Source: Polymyxa betae
Taxonomy: Eukaryota; Endomyxa; Phytomyxea; Plasmodiophorida; Plasmodiophoridae
NCBI GenBank assembly: GCA_003693705.1
Contig: RBZT01000336.1
Span: 1 to 64,000 of the forward strand
Direction of reading: 5' to 3'
DNA length: 64,000 bases
This document shows positions 33,415-44,818 of this stretch, piece after piece. The position numbers and the translations under genes were made by a program. How positions within the stretch are numbered: the stretch's first letter is position 1; every line of letters begins with the position of its first letter. Below the pieces are notes generated by a model. It was given only the letters and a program-made list of their open reading frames with translations. It did no database searches and was not told where the DNA came from.

Positions 33415-34404
33415 ATGGCTGATGTGAAGGTTGGCGCTGGTCGCAGAGCGCTGCGGTCGGCTGCGTCTGCCATGCTGCTGGCGACCGTAGCTAATGTACT
33501 GCTGATTGAGGCAGGATGGGCGCCGACGACCCCGACCCCGCTGCAGACGATGGCGGTTCAGGCGTTGGCGCTGTTCTCGTATATGGCCTTAGGGCCTATT
33601 ATACACCAGAACCCAGCCTACCATCAGTTCGCTGATGCCCGCACGTTGCCGTTGTGCTGTTCAGTCGGCGTTCCGAATGCTGCTGATGTCCTATCGAACG
33701 CCTTGTTCTTGGTATTCGGTCTGGAGGGACTCGGGGCATTGCAGTCACTTCCCTTACAATATTCCATTGAATACGAAGCCTGGCGATTGCTGTTTATTGC
33801 AGCGACATTGGTTGCATTTGGATCAGCTTATTATCGTAGGTCAAGAACTTCTAAAGTTTCAACAACAAAGATTTATATTTAGCATCAAACCGAACTGTTG
33901 CAAGTTTCCGTTTTGCGTGGTTTTGTTCTCATAATTCTTTATTGATAACAAGATGCACCAGATTGGAGACCGACATCAAAGCGGCTAGTTTGGGATCGCT
34001 TGCCAATGTCGATAGGTTTCGCCTCGGTTATATTTATTGTCATGGCCGAACGATGCCCGGATTGGATTTCCGCAGCAGTTCTATACACGATCGTGTTGGT
34101 ATCGATGGCAACGACCATATTCTGGGCATGGACAGATGATCTTCGTCCATACTTGGTCGTGCAATATTATGGGATCGTTTTTGTGGTGCAGGTCCTGTTG
34201 CTATTCGAATCTCGCTATACTCATTCAGGTTATTGGTTCTGCATCCTGGGCTGCTATGTTGTGGCTAAAGTATTTGAGGCGTTGGATCGGAGCGTTTTCA
34301 GTATGACCAGACACAACATTTCGGGTCATACAGTGAAACATTTAGTTGCAAGCTTCGTGTTTCGATTGGCGACTGCCTATCTTCAGAATAGACAGTTAAA
34401 GTAG
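33415..34404 (+). CDS. ceramidase-family (CREST) membrane protein
   Basis: Polytopic membrane protein resembling alkaline ceramidases. Exon one starts MADVKVGAGRRALRSAA. It has a hydrophobic helix and then YHQFADARTLPL and VGVPNAADVLSNALFLVFG, the family's first signature. An intron of about 105 nt (about 33838-33943) leads to DAPDWRPTSKRLVWDRLPM, the second signature, in frame. Further helices then cover TTIFWAWTDDLRPYLVVQYY and the terminal SGHTVKHLVASFVF with paired His residues that bind zinc in this superfamily. The length is about 300 residues with seven or so helices. Ceramide hydrolysis is a family inference; relatives of this particular subtype are mostly uncharacterised. The donor of the intron (TATCG|GTAG or one step later) is not certain. 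Confidence 0.78.
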
Positions 34405-34529
34405 GCGCCTGATTAAATTAAATAATTATGGCAAATCCTGGAAGATCAGTACTAAGTTAATCACTGAATAAGTTAGCCGACGAAGTGCGACAGAACGCCA
34501 GTCATCAGAACGCGATCTTTCTAAAAAGT

Positions 34530-37500
34530 TCATTTTCGAAGCTTGCTAAGGCAAACTGCAGATGTTTGCAATAGCTCAATCTGGTCATCGACGGGTGTCG
34601 TAAAGCGTCCTTGAGCCACATGATTATATTCCTGAATGGAAATGTCATGATGAACAACATAGATTGGTGATGAAGACCTGAATCGCGATTGTTTACGAAT
34701 CAGAACATGTTTGAGTGCATACAGTGCAAGCCATTTGACTTCGAGAGCTGTAACGTCGAACGCTTGTCCCTGACCTGAACCCGAGACGTTAGCAGAAGAT
34801 ACCGATAACATATATGACTCACATCTACGCTTCACAGTTTGATGGAAAGCAATCAACGTGTTAAGAAAGCACTGTTGGATGAAATTCAAATGGATGTTCG
34901 CTTGCACAGTCGTCAGATAAGCACACATCTTAATGAACGCGAGACGAAACATCTGCATCCTTGGTGTTAGTACAGAGAAAAGTTCGATCAAGAAACGAAA
35001 ACTAACTTGGTAAATATTTAGAGCAACGACACGTCTCGGATTAATTACGGAATCCAACAAAATTGAATTCAGCTTAGACCGAATATACAGGCGCATTTGC
35101 TGATGGCATAATCGATGAAACTGCCGGCCTGCATAATGATTACAAAATGAATATGTAGAAACCGATGGAAAATAATTCAAAATGTTTAAAATGCCCATGC
35201 GCGATGACGACTTCTTTGCAGCAGATCCAACTCGTTTACCGATGGTTCTTTGAACAGAAATGGTGTCGGCGATGTTAGAATGGTTCACAATACGAGTATA
35301 ATCACCACGACAAGACACCAATTTTTTAGAGTCGAAGAGATATCCGCACCATGGTATGACTTCCTGAAGCATCCTGAGTATTTGATTAGCGTCACCGACT
35401 TCATATTGATTACATTGACTACGACGTCTGACGAATTAACGGAGAAATTTGCTCGGGTTTTGGCCGGATTAACGTGGCAATTGTAATGATCGAAACCTTT
35501 CAGCATGCGATTCAAAAAAGCGGTCGCACGTGATTTCGATGTCGTCATCAGCAGAAAATCATCAACGTGTCGCAGGAGAACGCCAGCGGATCCTGTAGAG
35601 CAGAGTGTTTTGTCAAGAGAACAACGCCGAACCCAACTGTCTGGATTACCAGGATCCGTCCAAAACCAATCTTCAGAATCTAGGCCGAGTGTCACCCGCA
35701 ACTCACTTCGTTCAAGATCGGCTAGGTATAACGAACAGAGAATGGTAGACAATATCGACCCTTGAGGGATACCGCAAGTTTGTCTGAATAACGAATCGTG
35801 ACACTGAGCAGCAACCGTTAGCCTCAGAAACTCAATTCTGGAGTAGCGAATACCTGAATGATATTGCAACTAATATGGTTATCGATCAGTTGTAAGATTT
35901 CCTCATAGCTAGTACGTCCACGTCCATTCTGAACAATCATGTCTGTAAAATAGGTTGTCAAAGTGAGCAAGCAAACCTGTTCGTTGAAAATTGTGTCTCT
36001 AGTGAGATGCGACCTGAGTTCTGCAAACTCAGCGAACTGTGGGATATCCGACGCTTTCATAGCAACTTTATGAAATCGAGCCCGGGTTTTACCGCTGAGC
36101 GAAGCGAAAAGCGACACCCAACTATAGATGAAGTAGTCGCTCTGAATACGTCGGAATCAGTTATTAGGAAATAAAAACAGCCTCAAAATACGTGTTGGAG
36201 TAAACGGCTCACGATTTGCATCAATCTAGACGGCAATATTAAAAGAACGGAAAGATTGGGTCAAAAATTTGGCACCTGGGACGTTCGATTTTATCAAAAC
36301 ATTTCGTAAAATCGGTGCCGACAATGTACACTTTGGGCGGTTCGCCAAAGTCCGAAATCTTCAGCGAACAATCAGAACTTCCTCAATGAGCAGCACACAG
36401 TAATACCTCCCGAATGTGACGAAGAAAGGGCGAAATGCGATCATGGATTGAATTTAAACCAGAAGAATCGGAGCCAATAGCCTGCGGATTATCCTCCTAA
36501 TATCAATTACATCAAAAGTCATGAGAGTTGGAACTAGTTAATCAGCAGATTGACTGAAGCTGGAAATTCATATACGAAAGCTCATACCAATTCCATGTTC
36601 AGTGCCAGCAAACAGTTTCGTAATTGGCTATTGATTGATGTCGAGCCTTGCCGATCATTGCAGGGCACTTTGAAGCTGCAGTTGATCAACGGGCGAACGG
36701 TCGTCATTTTTGGCAGCAGGCGTAATTTTGAAACACAGCGCGTAGTGTCAGTTCGCTGAACTTTCCCATGAGCAGCCAGCATTGCGACAAAAAGCACCGC
36801 GACCAGAACTAACCTGAACCTTTTCAAACTGGAACTCGGTTAATCGTTCAATGGACAGATTCTGGATCTTTAGCCAAATCTGCCGAAACAGTCGTCATTA
36901 AGGCTGGCGTAGAAATGGCAGGACAACAGCAAGACCTCATGCCGATAGTAGAAAACTCGGTTTCGGTATGGCTCCGATTCCGTGCAGTAGAAATATTGCC
37001 TGATGACGGGCACAAGAAGTTCCGAGAACAGCCACCGGATGAAACAATCGAACATCCACCTGATTCAATTTGAGTCGAAAGGCATCCAGAACGAAGTCGC
37101 CGTTATACCGGCTCTTCCGGGCACCAGAAGGCCCACCGTTACTGAAAATCCAAGGACATCGCGAAATCCTGAATCCCTTCATTAAATTATGGACATCGAC
37201 TACGTCTTTCCTGTGCGAGTGTAAAAAACAGCTATGCACCATTACAGAAGTCATACCGTCTCATGTTAACAAGGTAATGGATGGCCCGGCAGATCACAGC
37301 GAAATTCGGTTTTGAGCCCCAAATTTTGCCTGGAATAACCCGCATGACCACATGCCGCAGAAATGTAGCGACTTCCTGAGCAGTCGAATACTGCTGCAGC
37401 AGAAGGCGGACATCGGAGCTGTTTTCAGATTCTGCCTGTTGCGATAAATACTCTTTCGGAATATGACATGTTGCTTCTAAAAGCCTTTCGTAATTGAACT

Positions 37501-38426
37501 TAGCGTGGTTCTAGAAATTGTCAAAGCTCGAAGATTGTTGAGAGAACAATGACCTTAATCATGGAACGTAGCAACGGTAGCAGCTTCTGATAGGAGCGGT
37601 TTAACTTGGTGCCGTTGCAATCGAGCTGGAAAATGTTGTTGAGTAGTTCCATAGCGGGGTTCTCGAAGGTGACAGCCTTGTTGAGTATGTGATGCTTACT
37701 GAGATGACAGCGCCCCCTTCGTGAATACAGCAAGTCGGTGCCTTTGATCTTATGATGGGATGGGCTCTGAGACGAATTCTCGTCTCCGGCATTCTCTGGA
37801 TATAGTAGGTGACAAATTGACATGATTTTCATAAAACGGTTTTACTGATTCTGCAGTGAGACAGAACCTTGCCCGAGACTTGGAAATAACAGCCGTTAGA
37901 CAGCGGCTCGAACACCGAACAACGCATTAGAAGCATTCGAATAGGTTCATCGCCCATTCGTTGCAGCAAAAGCGTCCAATTCTGATTATAAAGGTGATTC
38001 CGAATCGTGTTCCAATAAAGGCCACTGGCGAAGGCGCCGTTGGTTAAGACATGATGACCACGCTTACTTCGGTGAATTATCTGATAACAAACTGTGAGAG
38101 CAAATTTCGTGATCCTGTTAACAGGGCTTACTTCCTGAAGCTGCTCTAATATCTGCTTAATGCTGCTGTGAACACAGAAAGTTGAAACTTTGCGAAATGG
38201 GTGGATTGGCTCGCCCGGGCCTTCACAAGGAACGACTAGAGTTCGCTGCAGAAATTGACGGAACCTGTGATGCACTGAGCACAGATTTTGGGCGGTATTG
38301 ACAGAAGGACCTGTCGCTGTCTGCTGGGCAGAGCAGCTCAGGGGCGTCATCTGGCCGAATGGACATGGCGACGTCGTAGAGCGAAACGATGTGTTCAGAA
38401 CCGAACAACGACGCCAGAACCTCCAT
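34530..38426 (-). CDS. TERT: telomerase reverse transcriptase
   Basis: Catalytic subunit of telomerase. All parts are visible in order. The N-terminal TEN region (38426 to about 37830) includes RFRQFLQRTL after a 46-nt intron and LLQRMGDEPIRMLLMRC. The T motif is WLFSELLVPVIRQYFYCTES (about 37034-36970). Motif 2 is LLPKMTTVRPLINCS (about 36740). Motif A is VYIVGTDFTKCFDKIE (about 36330-36280). Motif B' is QTCGIPQGSILST. Motif C is RHVDDFLLMT, with the catalytic Asp pair at 35563-35558. Motif E is PWCGYLFDSKKL, followed by a thumb domain to 34530. Motif T and the GIPQGS and WCG motifs separate it from retrotransposon enzymes. About 1,150 residues are encoded, with many short introns. The N-terminus is MEVLASLFGSEH. 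No large deletions or frame breaks remain after splicing. Confidence 0.95.
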
Positions 38427-38668
38427 GACGCCAATGCAGCTGTCCCTTAATATAGACTCCTTTAGATTGTGCGCCCAGAACCCAGAAAATGGACTGGGTT
38501 GGGAATGGGATACATGGGAGCCGTAACGTCAAATAAGGAAGCAGTGCAGACAACGCAGCAGACTTTGAACACTGCACTCAGAACTGACAGTAACAAGCAA
38601 ACGAAGGGGCGCGACACATTGACGCCAAGATTGGTAAGACATTGCTGGGGAATGCTTCCATCAGATCT

Positions 38669-38741
38669 GCTCCTGTGATGTAGTGGTTATCATATCGTGT
38701 TTACACCGCGAAGGTCGGCGGTTCAATCCCGTCCGGGAGCA
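38669..38741 (+). tRNA. tRNA-Val (anticodon TAC)
   Basis: A 73-nt cloverleaf is complete. The acceptor stem GCTCCTG pairs with CGGGAGC (one G-T), discriminator A. The D arm holds GTAGTGGTTATCA. The anticodon stem TCGTG/CGCGA closes the seven-base loop TTTACAC with anticodon TAC. The T arm GGCGG-TTCAATC-CCGTC is standard. There is no intron and no encoded CCA. A T-rich run (TTTCTTTTT, 38743-38751) follows as a Pol III terminator. It stands alone between the telomerase start and the chitin synthase gene. Confidence 0.95.
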
Positions 38742-39073
38742 GTTTCTTTTTGACGCTGGCTCTGTTTCTGATGCGTTTCTGCAATTACACCTTGCCATGT
38801 CGTATCAGTCAGATGGCTTTTTGAAACGCAGCTTCTCGATATGTGCACTTTTATTAGGAGCATGGTTTCAAAGCGGAATCATTATTAAAAATGTCATCTG
38901 TAACAATACAAGCTGGCTTCGATTAGAGGGTTGCTGCGTCTTACTTGAAGGTCCCGTCATCTCTGTGACCGCATCAATCAGAATTTCTTATCTAAAAGGG
39001 TCCCGCCTTGCTTTCGAAGGATGTTTCATCAATCTGCACAGAGCGCCTCCTGGCTAAGGGACGCCAAGCTGCA

Positions 39074-42000
39074 ATGGTGGTTCCAATAGCTCCGGTGACG
39101 CCCGGCGCCATACCGGCGCAGCATTACGTCGCTGTCAACTTTGTTGAACAGCCGATTGAAGGCGGCAATGTGCTCAAGGTCCGGTACGCCAAAGCAGATG
39201 GGCGGCCGTTCAATCCAGATAGGCCAAGCGAGTTCTGTACCCGGTAGACAGTTGAAGAGGGCTGTTAGAGTTCTGATCTAATTGTGTTCCCAAGGTATAC
39301 CCCGGTCTGTGGGCCTGCTGAACAGTTTCCTTCCCAGTATTTAACATCAAGTGCTGTCCATAGAAGGTTATAGTTACTTTTTCTTTGCGATTTGGTTTTT
39401 ATGCATTTTCCTCAACGTCGTTGTGTCAATAGACATTAACCAGGGCCAATGACAAATCCATTCTGACATCGGATTGTAGATCCATCGAGACAATGATATC
39501 AGTGACAATGTATAATGAGGATCCGAGCGATTTAGAGCGAACGCTGAAAGGTTCTCTCAATTTGCCATTTTTATCCGAATGAATAAATCGTTCAGGTATC
39601 TGCCGAAACGTTGACGAGTTCGTGGCGCAAAACGGAAGAAACGCTTGGAGGCAAATTTTGGTGGTTATAGTATCGGATGGTCGCCGTCAATGCAATGCTG
39701 AAACCCTATCGTTTCTCGAGAAACTTGGCGCTTTCAACGAGCGGCTGATGAGTGATGTTCTTGAGGTACCACATTTTTCTGACTGCGTTTAGACCTTATC
39801 GGGATTCGATATTTCAGGTTTCCAATGATGTCACATTACACTTGTTCGAGACGACCGTTATCTTAAGCGATAGCTTAACGAAGACCCACGCCCCGCTTCA
39901 GCTGTCATTTGCGTTAAAGGAGCACAATGGCGGAAAACTGGATTCACATCGCTGGTTTTTCAATGGTATTGCCGCTCAGGTAATATCCCGGGAACTCGAA
40001 GTAGTTTACCTCTAAGAATTGTTTGTGACAGATTCAGCCGAAATACACATTCATGGTCGATGTCGGAACTAAACCGGATCCAACGGCTATTTGGAAGCTG
40101 TATGCTAAATGAAATACTTCGTGGGCGCCTGATTAAGTCTTGATTTTTAGTTATGAAGTGATGGAGGATGACCCTAATGTTGGTGGATGTTGTGGTGCGT
40201 TAGCTTTTCTACCCGGGCTCTATCTGCCTAAACCTGCATCTGTAGGGCAAATCGACACAATCGGTAGTGCTCATTCAAACCCGTATATTGCCGCCCAGCA
40301 GTTCGAATATCTGATTTCTACGGTTCTCGACAAATCGATGGAATCTGTATTCGGATTTATCTCGGTTCTTCCCGGTGCATTCAGTGCCTACAGGTAGTGT
40401 CTAACTCAAGCTGATCTTTATCCGCTTATAGTCAAGGACAGATATGAAGCAATTGAGGGTCCACCTTTAGCTAAATATTTCAAACTATTGGAGGCAGATG
40501 CAGCTGATCTTGGGCCTTTCCAAGGTATTGCCACTTAACGTTTGGCTAGTTTATTCTTATCCTGCTTCTAGGTAACCTGTATCTAGCTGAAGATCGAATT
40601 CTTTGCTTTGAGGTAAGTCATTATTAGGAGATTCCTACCACAACTGAATTTGAGTAGGTGCTGGCGAGGAAAGGTTCTGCATGGACCCTTCGGTTTGTTA
40701 AAGGGTCTACAGGTAAATTTCTGGCTACCAAAGTTTACTTCGTCTGAACAAACAATTAGCAACAACCGATGTACCTGATAAATTGACGGCCCTGATCAAG
40801 CAGCGGCGAAGGTGGTTAAATGGATCTTTGTTTGCGACTGTTGGAGTTGTAGCAAATCTTAACAAGTTCTTGAATGATTCGGCACATCATTGGCTTCGAA
40901 AGGTTGGTAATTTATCAGTCTGACATCACATACTCACGCGTTGCAGTTGGCCATCTCTATATTATTTGCGTTCTATGCAGGATCGACGTTGTTGTCGTGG
41001 TTTCTTTTGGCCAATTTTTATTTAATGTACACGTTCGCTGGAGACAGCACGTCCGAGTTTTATATGATGCTGGCTGCAATGTTTTGGTAATTCAGTTGAC
41101 ATTAATCATCATACAGTCCCAACTTCTTTCAGGCTAATGACAATTGTCCAGCTTGTTTTGGGACTTGGTAATAAGCCTGAGCAAATGGAAAAAGTAATTC
41201 AAGCCTTCTTTGTTAAATATTTGGAGATTGATCGGATAATAACAGGCATACTTCTTATGTTCTGCCGGATATGGTATATTTTTCTTTGTTACATTAACAC
41301 TGACAACAGCACAACTGGTAAGTGTAGATAATCAGCTTGAGCTCTAATCTGAGACTGATGTAGATATCGGGGAAATCGAACCTGTTTTCTACAATAGCGG
41401 CTGTTGCAACGGTTTCAGTTTATGTAATCTCGTCGATATTGCATGGAGAGTTTTTTGCTATCACAAGTTCATTCATCCAGTACTTTTTCCTCTTACCAAC
41501 ATTTCTGGTACATTTCATTTTAAATGTGACGTCATTTGAACTAAACGATGACGAACAGATTTCGTTCCCGATATATTCATTTTGTAATATCCGTAAGCCA
41601 TCGACCTAAAAGTAAATCACAAATTTGATTATTTCGCAGATGATGTCAGTTGGGGCACGAAAGGATGTAAGTCATCAACATTGATTTGATTGTTCTCGCT
41701 AAAGAAAGCTTAGTGGATCAAACGCAAGAGAGAGTAGCGAAAGCAAGTAATCGTATTGAGCGGGAGATGGCAGAAACCAAAATGAAAATACGGGAGCAGC
41801 AAATGCGACAAACCGAAACTCGATTTCGTATATTCCGATCATATCTGGTGGGTATCAGCAAATGCAAAAGGATTTTTTTAAAGCAGATGTAGGTCATCGC
41901 ATGGGTCGGATCAAACGTGGCCTATATAGCTCTGGTTTCCTCGTTTGCCTTAGAAACGTCGACCTATTTTGGTAAGAATACCTAATTAGTCCCCGGCAAT

Positions 42001-42178
42001 CAGAGTAACAAAATGGATAGATGCAACATTTCTCGTTTTCTCCTTCTTCAATGCATTTCGATTCATATTCAGTTGTATCTATATTCTCCAGCATTGGTTT
42101 CGGCTAATGCTGAAATCATGTCGGCGTTCCAAGGATAAGAAAAAGTACGCGACTGAACAATACCATGTTGAGTCATAG
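39074..42178 (+). CDS. CHS: chitin synthase
   Basis: Processive GT2 enzyme that polymerises GlcNAc from UDP-GlcNAc at a membrane. The N-terminal [11 protein letters not shown] region leads to [32 protein letters not shown] and a strand with [23 protein letters not shown] is the acceptor-site region, followed by [20 protein letters not shown] and [11 protein letters not shown], the hallmark of fungal-type chitin synthases. EDRILCFE and [12 protein letters not shown] (40801-40815) complete the catalytic core. Five or more membrane helices follow, then a basic cytosolic tail ending QYHVES. At least fifteen short introns are present. The N-terminal part is short, with no myosin motor. About 800 residues are predicted. 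A chitin-walled life stage is implied. Confidence 0.95.
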
Positions 42179-42290
42179 TTAGCATAAATACAGTAAACAT
42201 ACTGCCTGCATTGAGCGCAAGGTTTAAAACTAATCATATAAGACAATGTTTAGAATTTGCAAGATTTGACCCAGGAACAGCGATGTGCAC

Positions 42291-44218
42291 TCAATCAAAA
42301 CGGGCAATGGGATTATCTCTGCACATTCGCAGGTCGACTTTGTGACCGAACAGATCACGAATATGAGAAACGCCATATTTGATCATAGTGGGACGTTCTA
42401 ATGATAAACCCCATGCGATCACTTTAACGTTAGGAGGGAGTCCCATTGGCTCCAACATTTCGGGACGAAAAATTCCTGAATTTCCAACTTCCATCCACTT
42501 GTTCAATTCGGGTGAGTACCTAAAACTGTTCAACAAAAACAAACAGAACTATGCACCGTTGATACCCGAAAATCTCCATGCTCGGTTCAGTGTACGGATT
42601 ATAGGCGGGTTTGAACTTTACATCGGTAATGCCGATCCTCTTGAAGAAAGTCGAAATGACACCGATCAGATCGCCAAGAGTAAGGTTGTAATCGGCCACG
42701 AACCCTTCCACCTGATGGAATTCCGCAAGGTGGGTGGCATCGACAGTTTCATTTCGGAAAACCCGGTCAATCGAGAAGTAGCGTTTGGGTTGAAACTTGC
42801 CCTAAATAACCGTAAATCATGAGGTATCAAAGATAGTGACGTGTGGAAATACCTGCGCCAGCTGGTATAACATCTTGGAAGAAACAGCAGTCGTATGAGT
42901 TCTCAGCAGATTCTTACGGGCTTCGTCGAGCGACCAGGGATAACGCCATCCCAACGATCCAGTACCTGGACACAATTCAAATAGCGCCGCGAACTCTTTA
43001 ACGCGACGCACTTCCACCAGTCTCATGTGTATCCTGGACGATTTTGACGTAATTATCTGGTAATGAAAGGGTTTGATCGGGCTCTAATGACTGGATTAGA
43101 GAAGCGAAGGAAAGGAATACTGGTGAATACTCTCAAGGAAAAAGGTGTCATGAGCATCACGAGCAGGGTGCTGTTGAGGTTGGAAGAGTGAATCAAAGTT
43201 CCAGAATGAGCTCTCGACGAACTGATTAGTGGGCATCTCTTCGAATCTAAAAAACGAAGTGCTCAGGGATCAAGTTCAACCACCAGCAAACTGATCATGA
43301 TACCCCATTTCCAAAAGAATCGACCGGAACTGGGCACGAACTTTCATCAATGGATGCAGGGTACCGAACGGAATCGGGCGACCCTTGGCATTGTAGTTGT
43401 ACTCCTTGAAAGTGGCCGTCTTCCACGATCCAGACTGTAGCATCTCGCTGGTCAAATCAGTCGCCAACACTTTACGGGTGAGGGAGAAGGACGGCCCCTT
43501 CGTGAGAGCATACTTCTTCAACGAGCTGCAATGATAATCAGCAATGGATCATTTTCGTCAAATCAAAGAAAAAGGCCGGAAATAAACAGTGAGGAACTGG
43601 TTATTACGTGGTCTGAACCAGCTTTCGCTTTTTCAAATTTTTGATCTCGTCAGGCGATCCGGAATACGATCCAGAGCCGATCGCGGCCAGCGTCTCACGA
43701 AGCAAGTCGATTATATCAGAAACAGCGCGCCGAATCAATCCGTTTTCTGAGACCGCGTCTGGTTAAACGAAAACACAGATCTCCGAGCGCATACCTAATC
43801 GAATCCATTTCAAGCGCATGGCTTGTGAGAACCCAATTTGACCGACAGCACCCAGCTTTTTCATCAGGTCGTCTTTGACCAGACCATCATCAGGCAGGGC
43901 CAAGAAAGTCTGCGCTTCAGGCGATCCTGACGACACATATTCACGACCTTCATCCGTCAACGCTAAGATATCGACGGCGCTCATTGAATATTCTACCATG
44001 GCGGCAGCACTGAGACTCATAATAACGCCCACAACATCCTTCGACAGTGTTCAGCTAAAGAGGACGAGGAACGTTATCCGCTGCGGTACGTTGTGGTTGA
44101 ACCCATGAGTGTGCGCAAATACGACTGAATCAGGAAGGGTCTGCTGGGAGTCGAGAGTCGTCAGAATTAGCCTCTCGATGTCGGCCTTGGCCCGATCGTC
44201 ATCGATGACAACAGTCAT
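42291..44218 (-). CDS. FARSA: phenylalanyl-tRNA synthetase alpha subunit (cytosolic)
   Basis: Class II aminoacyl-tRNA synthetase subunit that charges tRNA-Phe in an alpha2-beta2 enzyme. The N-terminal winged-helix region includes [19 protein letters not shown] and KVGFS-type sequence ([16 protein letters not shown]). The catalytic core has [57 protein letters not shown], then [50 protein letters not shown] and [13 protein letters not shown] (class II motif 3). These match the cytosolic, not the mitochondrial, form. The start ATG 44218 opens [16 protein letters not shown]. Introns at about 44091-44041, 43270-43200 and others join in phase. About 480 residues; no unusual feature. Confidence 0.97.
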
Positions 44219-44818
44219 GGCAGACAGAAACTAAGAAGTGAGGACTCGGACCAAAATCATGCGCCCGGAGCTTTTTTATTTTGCATACGGTCATCAATCG
44301 AATGTTTCGTTACTTTTGGCTGTAAAGTGTAAACTGAAGAAAATGCGCTACATGATAGCAGCAGAAAGGCGTGATGTTGCATTTTTTGCAGATTTGGTGT
44401 TGATTTGGCAGTTCGTTGAGAAGCAGCGACAGAGAACGAATTGCATCTTCACGATTAATGATTATGTGTAAAATCGCTGCTTTGGAGAAGAACCAAGAGT
44501 AATATATTCACCACACAATTTCATCGTTAACAGTCTCGAGGCGAGAGGCAACGTTAAATGCATCGCTTTTGTAAGCATTTCTTTTATAATATGATATTGT
44601 TCTGTCTCTACACACTGCATCTTTGGCTGCCGACAGATTCGCTTTTGTGTGAGATATCCGAAGATGTAACCCGTCTGGCTCGGGGTCGTGGGGTCTGTCC
44701 CCGCCCCTCTTCATTTCCATCGGCAGTGTATCACTTCCTCTACTGACTGCAACCCTCCAGCACCTTCATTTTCCATCTCGTGTTGTCATGAGCGTATGGA
44801 CGACGGAGTGAATCCAAG

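Noticed and set aside
35285-35869. Retrotransposon reverse transcriptase
   Set aside because: GIPQGS and RHVDD could suggest a retroelement, but the T motif, TEN region, WCG motif E and thumb domain are telomerase features, and there are no LTRs, endonuclease or gag.
38683-39057. 124-codon plus-strand open frame
   Set aside because: Begins inside the tRNA gene, has no splice context and does not resemble a protein family.
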